This document shows, in pieces, positions 24,719 through 35,100 of a stretch of DNA of 64,000 nucleotides. The notes under the pieces are model-generated. The model did not search any database and had not been told where the DNA came from. It worked only from the letters and a program-made list of their open reading frames with translations. The translations under genes and the position numbers were made by a program. The DNA lies in contig CAMMBV010000011.1 of NCBI GenBank assembly GCA_946494335.1, positions 1 to 64,000 of the forward strand, in the 5' to 3' direction. Origin of the DNA: an uncultured Ruminococcus sp. Its GTDB lineage: Bacteria > Bacillota > Clostridia > Lachnospirales > Lachnospiraceae. Every line of letters starts with the position of its first letter. Within the stretch, counting starts at the first letter, position 1.

Positions 24719-26518
24719 TCAGACATCATTTAGCGTCTTTGTAACTGACATCTTACGTATCTGTCCCGAAGCGTTCCACGACGCTGCCGCGGCTGCTGCA
24801 GTTACAAACAGAATAATGAATGCCATCTCTCCCGCCGGAAAGCTCCATGCAGCATATTTAAAATGAGATTCTATCAAAAGGGCGTAAAGCCCTCTGCCAA
24901 GGAACAGCCCTGCGGCGCAGCCTGCGATACAGCCGGATACCGCATAGGTAAAGGATTCCGCCGCGATCATCTTCGCCATCTGGCGTTTGTCCATCCCTAC
25001 CGCACGCATGGCTCCATACTGCTTTTGTCTTGCGGAAACACTCATGGAAATACTGTTGACAATATGAAGCAGCGTAACCAGAAGGATAATTCCCAGAAAA
25101 CCATACACACAGGATACAAAGGCAAACCAGGTGCCGGCCGTACTCTGTTCCCGCCTGTCCGTACACACGTACGCCGGACCCGCTGTTTTTTGCACATCTT
25201 TCACTGTCTGATCCCCTGCATTTCTTTCAAGCTGCACCATTACCAGGGAATAGTCCGTCGTTTTTGTAAGACGCATAAACGTATCGCCCGATACAATCAG
25301 GGAAAGTTTTCCGCCGGTGAGACCGTCGCTGCTGAAAGGATCGTATTTCAAAAGCCCGGCGATCTTTAGTCTTTGGCCGTACACCTCTATGGTATCGCCT
25401 GTTTTCCATGGGCTGTCCCGATCCCAGACTGCCAGCGCATAATTGCTGCTTCCATAAACTTTAGACAGGTCACTGCCTTTTTTTAACAGGTGATCTTTTT
25501 TCAGACAGTCCAGTTCAAACTCATCAAAGGAAATCATATCAATGTTTTCCTTTTCCCCATTTCGTTTTGCCAAAATATCCAGATCGCTTCTTCGTCCGTA
25601 GACCTGCTTCACCCCGTCCAGCCGGGCGATTTTTTCGACCAGTTCCTTATCTATAGCTTCCGTTTCCCGGGCTGTAATATCAATATCGGAAGTCTGGGAA
25701 GACTGAGGCATCAGATATCCTGCAAAATCAATCAGTACAGAAAAAGTGAAAAACAAAAGTATACTAAGTGCAAAGGATCCCGTCATGAGAACCAGATTCT
25801 TTCCGGCGGCGGCTGCATGATGAATGCCAAGCGCCGTATCGGCTTTCAAAAAGCGAAGCAAAAAGGGCCGCAAAAAAGGGGGTTCGCTTTTGTCATTTCC
25901 GGAAACGGCAGCGACTGCAGACACCTTCGAGGCCCTTCTTGCAGGAGAACCGGCAGCAAGAAGTACCGCGCATATTCCAACAGCAGCTCCACTGACAATG
26001 CCGATGGGGCTTACGCCAAAGAGCGGAATAGATGCAAACTCCTCTTTCACGAAAAAGCGCAGGAACGCGCACAGGCCCCAGGCAGCAGCCGTTCCCAGCA
26101 TGATACCGGATGGAACCGCACTTTTACACCAGTTCAGGGCCTCCAGACGTACCAGCCTTTTGATCTGCTTCTGACTCATGCCGATGCAGCGCATCATTCC
26201 AAAGAATTTTGTTCTGCGGGCTACGCTGCTGCTGATGCTTCCTGAAATCATCAGCACCCCTGCGGCCAGAACGAAAACAAATAAAACCGCCGCCGTAAGA
26301 AACAACGTCTGTCCCATAGCGCTGTTCATGACATCTCCCAAAGAAAAGGTCCCGTGTTTGTCTGTCAGCCTGGCCTGTTCCATCCGCATTCCCATATCAG
26401 CCATGCTGAACATCGCCGTTACCAGAAATACAGAGAGGATAATACAAAGAATGGTCATCCTGTTCTGCCGCCTGTGCATTTTCGCCGAGATGGGAATCAG
26501 ATCCAGATAACTTCTCAT
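24719..26518 (-). CDS. FtsX-like ABC permease of a peptide-resistance module
   Basis: About 599 residues. The first FtsX-type block (TILCIILSVFLVTAMFSMADMG, then a helix set to about residue 280) is followed by a large extracytoplasmic domain (about 285-480) and a final three-helix FtsX block with ISMSVSARQKQYGAMRAVGMDKRQM. This mirrors MacB/BceB-like permeases that detoxify or sense cell-wall antimicrobials. The ATG at 26518 sits 6-7 bases after GGAGGTG and overlaps the ATPase stop as ATGA. Ligand unknown. Confidence 0.85.
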   Translation of the reverse strand: MRSYLDLIPISAKMHRRQNRMTILCIILSVFLVTAMFSMADMGMRMEQARLTDKHGTFSLGDVMNSAMGQTLFLTAAVLFVFVLAAGVLMISGSISSSVARRTKFFGMMRCIGMSQKQIKRLVRLEALNWCKSAVPSGIMLGTAAAWGLCAFLRFFVKEEFASIPLFGVSPIGIVSGAAVGICAVLLAAGSPARRASKVSAVAAVSGNDKSEPPFLRPFLLRFLKADTALGIHHAAAAGKNLVLMTGSFALSILLFFTFSVLIDFAGYLMPQSSQTSDIDITARETEAIDKELVEKIARLDGVKQVYGRRSDLDILAKRNGEKENIDMISFDEFELDCLKKDHLLKKGSDLSKVYGSSNYALAVWDRDSPWKTGDTIEVYGQRLKIAGLLKYDPFSSDGLTGGKLSLIVSGDTFMRLTKTTDYSLVMVQLERNAGDQTVKDVQKTAGPAYVCTDRREQSTAGTWFAFVSCVYGFLGIILLVTLLHIVNSISMSVSARQKQYGAMRAVGMDKRQMAKMIAAESFTYAVSGCIAGCAAGLFLGRGLYALLIESHFKYAAWSFPAGEMAFIILFVTAAAAAASWNASGQIRKMSVTKTLNDV

Positions 26519-27198
26519 ACACGACACCTCCCAAAATCCTTCACCAGACCGTCCGACACCTGAAAAATTCTGTCAGCCGTCTGTGCGATACTTCTGCTGT
26601 GGGTGATCATGATAATGGTCTGTTCATACTTTCTGGATGCTTCCTTCAAAAGCGCCATGACCTCGCTGGTATTCTGACTGTCAAGATTTCCCGTGGGCTC
26701 ATCGGCAAGAATCAGCATCGGCCGCGTCATCAGCGCCCGGCCGATGGCCGCACGCTGCTGCTGGCCTCCGGAGAGCTGTCCCGGCAGGTGACGGCGGCGG
26801 TCTTTCAGATGCAGCACATCCAAAAGCTCCTCCAGATATTCACGGTCCGGTTTTTGATAATCCAACAGTACCGGAAATACAATATTCTGTTCAACCGTCA
26901 GTTCCGGGATCAAATTGAAGCTTTGAAAAACAAATCCGATATTGCGCCGGCGAAATACCGTTCTGCTGTCTTCGTTCATGGAGAAAATGTCTCTCCCGTC
27001 TATCATCACCTTGCCGGAATCGGGCGTATCAAGGGCTCCGATCATATTCAGCAGCGTGGTCTTTCCCGAACCGGATTCCCCCACCACCGCGGCGAATTCC
27101 CCTCTGGGGACGGAAAAGGAAACCTGTTTCAGCGCATGTACAGCCGCCTCCCCTTTTCCGTAAGTTTTTGAAACGGATCTTACTTCCAATAAATCCAT
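26515..27198 (-). CDS. ABC ATPase of the peptide-resistance module
   Basis: A 227-residue MacB/LolD-type ATPase: Walker [11 protein letters not shown]-loop [17 protein letters not shown], signature [16 protein letters not shown], Walker [14 protein letters not shown], switch MITHS. The GNLDS and [10 protein letters not shown] sequences are typical of peptide or lipoprotein exporter ATPases. Start ATG at 27198 ([14 protein letters not shown]) behind GAGGTG; an earlier in-frame start has poor signals. It is coupled to the permease by an ATGA overlap and follows the two-component genes on the same strand. Confidence 0.9.
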   Translation of the reverse strand: MDLLEVRSVSKTYGKGEAAVHALKQVSFSVPRGEFAAVVGESGSGKTTLLNMIGALDTPDSGKVMIDGRDIFSMNEDSRTVFRRRNIGFVFQSFNLIPELTVEQNIVFPVLLDYQKPDREYLEELLDVLHLKDRRRHLPGQLSGGQQQRAAIGRALMTRPMLILADEPTGNLDSQNTSEVMALLKEASRKYEQTIIMITHSRSIAQTADRIFQVSDGLVKDFGRCRV

Positions 27199-27271
27199 CT
27201 GAGTAAACACCTCTTTTCGTCTTGATAGAAAAAGCGTACCACCCAAATCCTACTTTTCGGCGACGATCATC

Positions 27272-28309
27272 CTACAATTTTGAAGGAATAAGAAAATCAA
27301 TGGTAAAGACGGTTCCCCTTCCGGGCTCGCTGTCCGCCTCAACCACGCCGCTGTGGGCGTCTATCACCGCTTTCGCCAGAGGAAGGCCAAGGCCGATTCC
27401 CCGAGTATCCTGGGAAAAGCGGCTGCGGTAAAATCTTTTGAAAATATGGGGCAGATCTTCCGGATGGATCCCCTTCCCGCTGTCCTTTATGGTAATCTGT
27501 ACAAGAGGCGCTCGCTGCCTCCATTCTATGGAAATGGTATCTCCTTCCCCTGTATGATCAAAAGCATTGTTTACGATGTTGCTGACAGCTTCCGTCATCC
27601 ATTCTCTGTCACAGAACAGCGCCGCTTTTGCATCCCCGGAAAACTGCAGTCTTTTTTTCTCCTGTTTTGCTCTGTAGCGGAAACTCCTTTCAATTTTATC
27701 CATCATTTCAGAAAGGTTTTCCATCCTCTTTTCCATCACCGCTGTTCCCGCATCCAGTTTTGCAATCTTCAGAAGATTCTGTACCAGGGATTCGATCCTG
27801 TCAAGCTCCTGCTCCGACAGTGCGGCAAATTCCTTAAGAGACGGACTTTCCCCCGCTTCCTCCTGCATAATGCCGTTGTAAATTTCAAGAGCCGCCAGCG
27901 GCGTTTTCAGCTGATGGGAAATATCCGATATAGTCTCTTTTATAAACGTCTTTGCCCTTCTCTCATTTTCCGCATGGGCATTCAGGATATTGACCAGCGT
28001 ATTTACCTCATGAAACAGACGATACAGCTCTCCTTCCTCGTCACAGACAAGACGCACTTCACCGCTGCCCTTTGCATATTCCCTGATCCGCTGCACCGCA
28101 TCCTCCAGGAGCGCATTTTGCTTTCTGAAATAGCGAAACATAACCGCCAGTATCAAAAGTCCCATAACCGGAAATGACGCCGCCATGAAAACCTGACGGT
28201 ATTTCACCTGCATACCTTCCAGAGCCGCCCGGCAAAGGAAAAATATCACCGTTATAAAAATAACGCTGCAAAAAAGCCCTTTGATCTTTCTGTCCGCCAG
28301 TATTTTCAT
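27272..28309 (-). CDS. Sensor histidine kinase (intramembrane-sensing type)
   Basis: A 345-residue kinase. Two membrane helices (about 10-28 and 39-58) are separated by only about a dozen residues, so it lacks a real external sensor domain. The HisKA motif is ISDISHQLKTPLAALEIYN with the phospho-accepting His; the ATPase has SNIVNNAFDHT (N box), IKDSGKGIHPEDLPHIFKRFYR and RGIGLGLPLAKAVIDAHSG. Such short-loop kinases usually sense through a partner ABC transporter, here the genes just downstream. Overlaps none; 3 bases after the response regulator. Confidence 0.9.
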   Translation of the reverse strand: MKILADRKIKGLFCSVIFITVIFFLCRAALEGMQVKYRQVFMAASFPVMGLLILAVMFRYFRKQNALLEDAVQRIREYAKGSGEVRLVCDEEGELYRLFHEVNTLVNILNAHAENERRAKTFIKETISDISHQLKTPLAALEIYNGIMQEEAGESPSLKEFAALSEQELDRIESLVQNLLKIAKLDAGTAVMEKRMENLSEMMDKIERSFRYRAKQEKKRLQFSGDAKAALFCDREWMTEAVSNIVNNAFDHTGEGDTISIEWRQRAPLVQITIKDSGKGIHPEDLPHIFKRFYRSRFSQDTRGIGLGLPLAKAVIDAHSGVVEADSEPGRGTVFTIDFLIPSKL

Positions 28310-28312
28310 CTT

Positions 28313-29005
28313 TCACCCCCGCTTCCGGCTGCTCCACATGTAGCCCATACCCCGGACGGTCACAATCTTTTCCGGTTTTGCAGGATCATCTTCGATCTTG
28401 ATACGGAGTCTGCGGATATAGACGGTCAGTGTGCTGTTATCGATATAATTTTCATCACAGTCCCAGAGTCTTCCTAAAATCTGCTCCGGCGAAAGAACTA
28501 TGTCAGGATTTTCCATAAACAGACACAGCAGCTTGTACTCACTGGCCGTCACATCAATCCGACTGCCGTTTTTACGGACCTCACTCTTTGGCAGATTTAC
28601 TGCAATGCCGTTGGAGTAAAGCTGTGCATCTTTCTGACTGCTGTTTTCGCTCCTTCGAAGCAGCGCATTCACCCGCGACAAAAACACCGCCAGCTTAAAA
28701 GGTTTCGTAATATAGTCGTCCCCGCCCATATCAAGCCCCATGATAATATCCGTTTCCTCATCCGCCGCCGTAAGAAACATCAGCGGCACCTTTGACACTT
28801 CCCGAATCTTTCTGCAGATATCATACCCCGACCCATCTGGCAGCGTTACATCCAGAATCACCAGGTCATAATTCTTTTCTCCCCATTTCTTTCGGGCTTC
28901 CAGACAGGTCCTGGCTGTTTCCACCTCATATCCCTGTTTCTTCAGCGCGAAGGTCAGACCATTTATCAGACTTAAATCGTCTTCCACAAAGAATATATGT
29001 TTCAT
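28313..29005 (-). CDS. OmpR-family response regulator
   Basis: A 230-residue two-domain regulator. The receiver has FFVEDDLSLINGL acidic pair, phospho-Asp in DLVILDVTLPDGSG and the Lys in DDYITKPFKL. The C-terminal winged helix carries LTASEYKLLCLFMENPDIVLSPEQIL-like VTASEYKLLCLFMENP and NSTLTVYIRRLRIKIEDD. It should be phosphorylated by the kinase encoded 3 bases downstream and control the ABC genes after it. Good SD (GGAGG) before the ATG at 29005. Confidence 0.93.
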   Translation of the reverse strand: MKHIFFVEDDLSLINGLTFALKKQGYEVETARTCLEARKKWGEKNYDLVILDVTLPDGSGYDICRKIREVSKVPLMFLTAADEETDIIMGLDMGGDDYITKPFKLAVFLSRVNALLRRSENSSQKDAQLYSNGIAVNLPKSEVRKNGSRIDVTASEYKLLCLFMENPDIVLSPEQILGRLWDCDENYIDNSTLTVYIRRLRIKIEDDPAKPEKIVTVRGMGYMWSSRKRG

Positions 29006-29045
29006 TTCACTTCGCCTCCGGATTTCCTGTTTTCACATTTTCCTT

Positions 29046-29074
29046 ATAATATAACCTATTTCCAAAGGATACAA
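29046..29074 (-). promoter_or_regulatory. Promoter of the two-component/ABC module
   Basis: Minus-strand TTGTAT (29069-29074), 17-base spacer, TATTAT (29046-29051), about 40 bases before the response regulator start. Confidence 0.6.
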
Positions 29075-29106
29075 TGTTTTTTCAGAAAAATATTTCCCGG
29101 CAGATA

Positions 29107-29172
29107 AAAACACTCTGTGCAGCTTTCCTTTAAATCATGGCAAATTTCATGATCCAATCGCTGCACAGAGCA
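29107..29172 (-). terminator. Terminator after the giant surface protein gene
   Basis: CTCTGTGCAGC and GCTGCACAGAG pair around a long AT-rich loop that holds an inner CATG/CATG match; on the minus strand a GTTTTTA tail follows. It lies about 15 bases after the stop at 29187. Confidence 0.7.
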
Positions 29173-29186
29173 TTTTCATTTCATTA

Positions 29187-32100
29187 TCAGTTATCTTTTT
29201 TCTTTTTTTCCGTAATCTTTATCCGCAGCAGCAAACCTGCAAAAACAGCAGAGAGAGCCAGTGTTACAAGCGGCAGTACGCCTGTCTCGTCTCCCGTCTT
29301 CACATCCTTTTGACTTTTTTGAACCGTCGTCTGAGATGTCCCGGAAGACGGAGAAGAGGCGGAAGATTTTCTGCCCGATCCGGAAGATTTCTGCGTTGCC
29401 GCTGTTGAGGGACGCTTCACCGGATCTTTTGTCGTACCGCTGGGATCCTTCGTGGGAGCCGGCGTCGATATGGGTTCACCGCTTGGCGTTGGCGTATCAC
29501 TTGGCATCGGCGTTGGCTCACCGCTTGGCGCAGGCGTGGGCTCACCGCTTGGCGTTGGCGTCGGCTCGCCGCTTGGCGTTGGCGTTGGCTCATCGCTTGG
29601 CGTTGGCGTTGGTTCACCGCTTGGCGTTGGCTCATCGCTTGGCGTTGGCGTCGGCTCGTCGCTTGGCGTTGGCGCAGGCTGATGGCTGTTTGTCACAATC
29701 AGCGTACCGTCATCCCCTGTACTGTATCGGATCCTGTAACCGCTTTCCTTCGCCGGTTTTCCTCCAATGGTCAGTTCCTGGATGGAGTAGGCGTATTTCA
29801 CACCGGTCTGCGCATCATATACCGGAAGTTTTTCAAAGCTGCCCTTCCAGCCGCCGTCTTGATCTAATACGGCGGTCAGCTGATTGCCGTCCGCTCCTGT
29901 CACCGCTTCCATCTTCTGCTCAGCCGTCTGTCTGTAAAGCCCCACGGTCACCGCTTCCCGGCTGTCTTCTGAAATGTTATCCCATCTCTTTTCCACCGGG
30001 ATATCCGCAAGCGCTGTATTGGTCACGGTAAATACACAGGCTTTTTCATCAGGAATTTCATCTTCTTCAACAGTAACCTCATAATCATCTGTCACACCTG
30101 CTTCCTTCACCGTATATGCAATCTGTTCGCCGTTCTCATCATATTTTGGCAGATCTTTAAAGGTATGAGTCCACTCACTGTCCTCTCCGGTAAAAAAGTC
30201 TCCTGCTTTTTCCAGAATGTTTGTCTTTCTGGGCAGAGTAATGGCTCCATCTTCCACCGGCTCATCGCCGGCATACAGCGTAAGCGTAATTTTCTCAGGA
30301 CGGGTCAGTCCCGTATTTTCATCCAGCCATACCTTTTTCACCGTAATATCAATGGGATTTTTCACGTGAACCTGGTTGGTGATCACCGTGGAAAAATCAT
30401 CGGTTCCCTCAGCAGTGTTTTTTGTCTCTTTCAGCTCTGCTTCATAAGTTTTTCCCCCGGCCGTATAGGTAAATCTGCCCTGATCATCCGCTTCCTTTCC
30501 ATCCACTTTCAGCTCTCTGGCGATGTAGATATACCGAGCGTCAGTTTCCGTATACTTTGCCAGCCCGGTGAATGTGTGGGTCCAGCCGTTATCTTTATTA
30601 AGGACAGCCGTCACATTTTTTCCATCGCTGTCTGTTACGACGGACGCCGTATTTTCATCTGCTCCATCCACATACCGGTAAAGTCCGACCTCTGCATTGG
30701 AAGCCGCTGTACCTTCCCATCTTTTTTCCACTTTCAGGGAGACGGCCGTCATGTTGGTGACTTTATAGGCGTTACTGATTGCAGGATCCGTTGTATCCTG
30801 TTCAACCCCTCCCTGCCTGATAAAGCCGTCGGAATCTGCTTCCACGATCCGGTATATCGTTTTTCCATTATTATCGGTTTTGCTTCCCGGCATCACGCTT
30901 GGAACGCCTTTCCAGACCGCATGCCAGGAGGTGTCCTCGTAGTAAGGTTTATCAGAAGACTGTGCATCTGCTTTTCCATCCAGCTCAACCGCCGCCGCAG
31001 GCTTAAAGCCTGTCCAGCTGCCATCTTCTTTTTGATACTGCAGCTCTGCGGAAACTTTTGCATCGCCGGAGTCATCCTTTACCCATTCTTTGGTGAGACT
31101 GTACTCCACGGTTTCCAGTGTATTGGTCACTGTTGTGGTATTTGTATTTCCGCTGCCGGATGCTCCCCCAGAATTGACAGGGACATATTTTGCTGTGTAG
31201 GCGCCGTAATATGTCTCACTCACACCGCTGTCCGGAGATACTATAGATGTACCCAAAGCTGCAACATCGTATCCCGGCTGCAGTTCCACTGCCCGGTACT
31301 CACCGTCTGGCAGACTTGAGACAGTTACTGTCTTCTCATCTTCTGTATTACTTCCGGAAACTTTTATAATCAGAGGGCGAACTGTACTGCCGTTTCCATA
31401 TACCTGAGCCCTTTCCCAGTCGCCATCTGCTGTCTTTTTCTGAATCAGGAAGCTGACTTCCCAGTCGCTTTCCGTTCCCCGTGGACGGGAACCATAGATA
31501 TTATGATTGTCTCCCTTCCACTTTTTCGTCACCGAAAGCCTGGTCGTGTTCAGCATATTATAGACTGTTTTGTCCGCCGAAGTGTAAGAACCGTCGGCGC
31601 TGGCGACAATATTGTCACCACCATCTTTCATCGGGTAAGCCGGTGAAAACAGATCGGATGTGGAAAATTCATACGTATGTTCGTCAGCTTCCTCCGACAC
31701 ATTAACGGTAATATCCTGTTGTGAACCTGCATTCGGCGTATAGGAAATCTTCCTTTCCACAATCCGGTATTCCAGTAAAGTTATTTTGTCTGTACTGTCT
31801 TTCTTGATGGCCCCCGGCAGATTTTGGAAAGAGGCAGCCTGCCAGTCGTCGTCAATACGTCCGGTTATGGTTTGCTTATATAAATAATCTGCGCCCATAA
31901 TCGTGCCATAATTATTAGCACCCAACGCCGTCTTCAGATAAGTTTCAGCATCTTGCCAGTCTATCCCACCTTTTTCCCTCACCTGAAGCGCAAAGGTAAC
32001 GGACAAATCATATCCCAGATAGTCTTCCTCAATCGGTCTGCCTTCTCTATCCACCCAGTCTTTGGTAATGGAGATTCCAGTCTCCATGGAGTTGGTCAGA

Positions 32101-35100
32101 TCTTTCAGCGTAATCGCTGCATTTTCCCCCTCTTCTGACACCTCTGCGCTCGCCGGTATTGTGTCCGTGGTATAAAGATCCTTCCAGGAAGCATCCTTTA
32201 TTTCCTGCACCGAGTATTTCCACGGCATTCCGTTGGGCGCATATCTGGCCAGTTCACCTTCACTGTTTCCTTTTATCGTATAGGTCCAGTTTGATGTATC
32301 TGTATCTTTATCCCAATCAACCTTATATAAATTTTCTGATACTTCCTGCTTCGCGATACCATTGCTCTGCCCCGGCTGTGCATCGGCCTGGCGGTACAGT
32401 TTCAGTGTTATATTAGGTGGCCGTACTCCAAACAGATCATCATAATCCTTCCAGATCTTCTTTCCTGTGACAGCAACCGTCTCCGGGTCTACTTTGGGAA
32501 TATTAACAAAAGTAACTGTATCATCCACATCCAGATCAACAGCCTCACTCTTCACCTGGCTGTCTTTTTCCACAGCCGCAGCCCCGTTGGTTATGTTCGC
32601 AATACCAGCTGTTTCAACATCACTTTTTGTCACCCAGGTATCAAAGCCTCCCAGATGGGTCTTATCTTCCACCACGTAATACTGGTACAGGGAACCATTG
32701 GGAGCATAGTATGGCAGATTTTCAAAAGTATGACTTACTCTGTAAAATCCGTCTTGTTCAGCGTCGCCAAAAATCAGTACGCACTGATCCACCTCTTCCT
32801 CTTTTGATGAAACTCCATCATTTCCGGTATAAGTCCGCATCAGTTTCATCGTCACAGCCGGCATATGGTCTGCATCGGCTGCTTTAAGATACTTTACTGC
32901 GGTAAGCGCACCCGATTTCTTCGGCTCATAGACATTCTCAACCACGTAGGTATGGATGACCGGCTGCCTGTACACATCCTCCCATTTGCTCGCTCCGTTT
33001 TCAGTCATCTTAATGGAAACTTCTTTCAGGGTATATTCATAGATATTGCCGTCTTCATCGTATTTGGGAAGAGGAATCTGCTCAGGAGACAATTCTTCGC
33101 CCGGTTTGATTCCCGTATTGTTACCTGCACACCTTAATGTAAACTCATACGTTCCGTTCCCGCCTTTCGACCAATTATCTACCGTCAGCGATGCAATCTC
33201 TTGTCCCTCTCCTTCTGCTCCCTTCACATTTTGATAAAGTGTGAAGTCCACAGCAGGGAGATCTTCATCAGGATATCCTGCCGGCAGGGAAGACCACAGT
33301 TTTTGTCCGACAATGGTGACATTTGCCGCCAGACGGTTGATGAAGGTACCCTCCTCCTTCAGCGCATAGCCAGTGTCGCCAGGAATCTTAACTGTATTTT
33401 CATTATATTCTTCTTCACTGTTTTCGGAATGCCCCCACACCGTTCCTATTTTTTTCGTCTGGTAGGGATTATCCGCACTCGCGGCGGGAATGGCATATTC
33501 CACATCGATATAATCATAATTCTGGATGTTTACGTGGGTTTTTTCCACGGCATAGTACATGATTTCATAGCCGTATTCATCATATTTCGGAACATTCTCC
33601 AGCACAGCATGCCAGTGCTTTTCTTTGTTCAGAGATTCATCCAGGTCTTCATCTTCATTGTATGTCCATCGGCAATCCCTCTGGTAAATTTCAGGGGTGT
33701 TTTCCCCTCCTTGCTCATTATGTGTCACCTGATAAATATCCAGGAAAATGTCCGGCCTCTGACCGTTCTCATACCTGTAGGCGTCCTGCCACTGTTTGTG
33801 CCATTGGATATTTTTTGTCTGGGAAAGACGGTTGGTCACAGTGATTTCCTGCTCATCATCTTTGTCAGCATCATCATCATGCGTAATGTACTTTGTCTGT
33901 TCATAGGAGGTGGCAAAGGGCAGCCACGCCTCATACAGTTCGGGATAATCTTTCTTCAGCTCCTCTTTGCTTATTTCATTCCCCTGGGGATCGAGCCATA
34001 CTTCCCGGACAGTATACTGTACGGAAACGCCGTCCGACAGATATTTGGGGAGGTGATGGAAATAATATGTACTATTCGGCTCATTAAAATCAATCTTCTG
34101 CTGGGAATATACATATGATCCCTCAGCTTCCCCTTCAATTTTTACCGCCTCGTTGACAAGGGTCACCGTGTCATGATCAGTGCCATTGTTTGAAAACCGG
34201 TTCCTTGTGATCACTGCACTTGAAGGCACTTGACTGTCATTGGAAAATTCCAGCTGCATATAAAGGCCGGGAGCATCCCCTCCCAGTTTATTCAGTTCCT
34301 CTGAAATCTTCTCCTTAGCCTCTACTCGATCCACCCAGTTTTTCTGTACGGTCAGATCGATGTTGCCCAGACGGCAGTTTGTCACAATATGATTCGGAAT
34401 GTTGTTTCCAATCTTCTCCACACGGTATGACACTTCATATCTGTGATACCTAGCCTGTATCTGATAAACTCCTTTTACAGCATTCTCTTTAATTTCCAGT
34501 GGATTCGGAAGAAAGCTATCAAGATCAGTAGTTTCCCCCATCTGGGTTTCCACTATATAAACTTCTTCCGGGTTATTATCTCCAATATCCACCCGCTGAT
34601 TCCAGGAATTCCCGTCATTCAAAACTGCTGTAATCTCTTTACCATCTTTATCTTTAATCGGTCGTTCCGTCTCTATATTATAGACCTTAACAGTAACCGG
34701 TTTCCGGTGCAGCGAATCACCGTCGTCAATCCACTCCTTACTGACCATGATCCAGTTTCCTTCCCCCGGTGCGTTGATGACCTCCGTAGTATAATTGCCC
34801 GATGCCGGATCGTGCGTTGTAGTATAAGTGGGTATATAATCTTCTGGACCTTCCGTTTCCAGCACGGCATACTCCCACTGACGCCCCTCTTCATCGAACT
34901 CGTCCAGGTCTTCAACTGTAATTTTCCAGGACTCTGTTTCCTTTACTTTTATAACCGAACCGTCGGAAATTGTAACCTCTCTGAAATCACCATCCGCCAC
35001 ACCATCCATGGGTATCTGGGCCACCTCTTCTCCAGAAAGAGGCGAACCGTTGATACTGCGGTACAGCGAAAAGGTAAGTTTTGTGTCCGCAGGCGGAGCT

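Noticed and set aside
29461..29680. Plus-strand ORF rich in Gly-Val and Leu-Gly repeats
   Set aside because: Antisense product of the Pro-rich stalk repeat, no start signals.
30165..31319. Long plus-strand ORF (384 codons) antisense to the surface protein
   Set aside because: No ribosome site or recognisable domain; it is a shadow of the repetitive adhesin gene, whose signal peptide, Cna-B units and anchor fit the minus strand.
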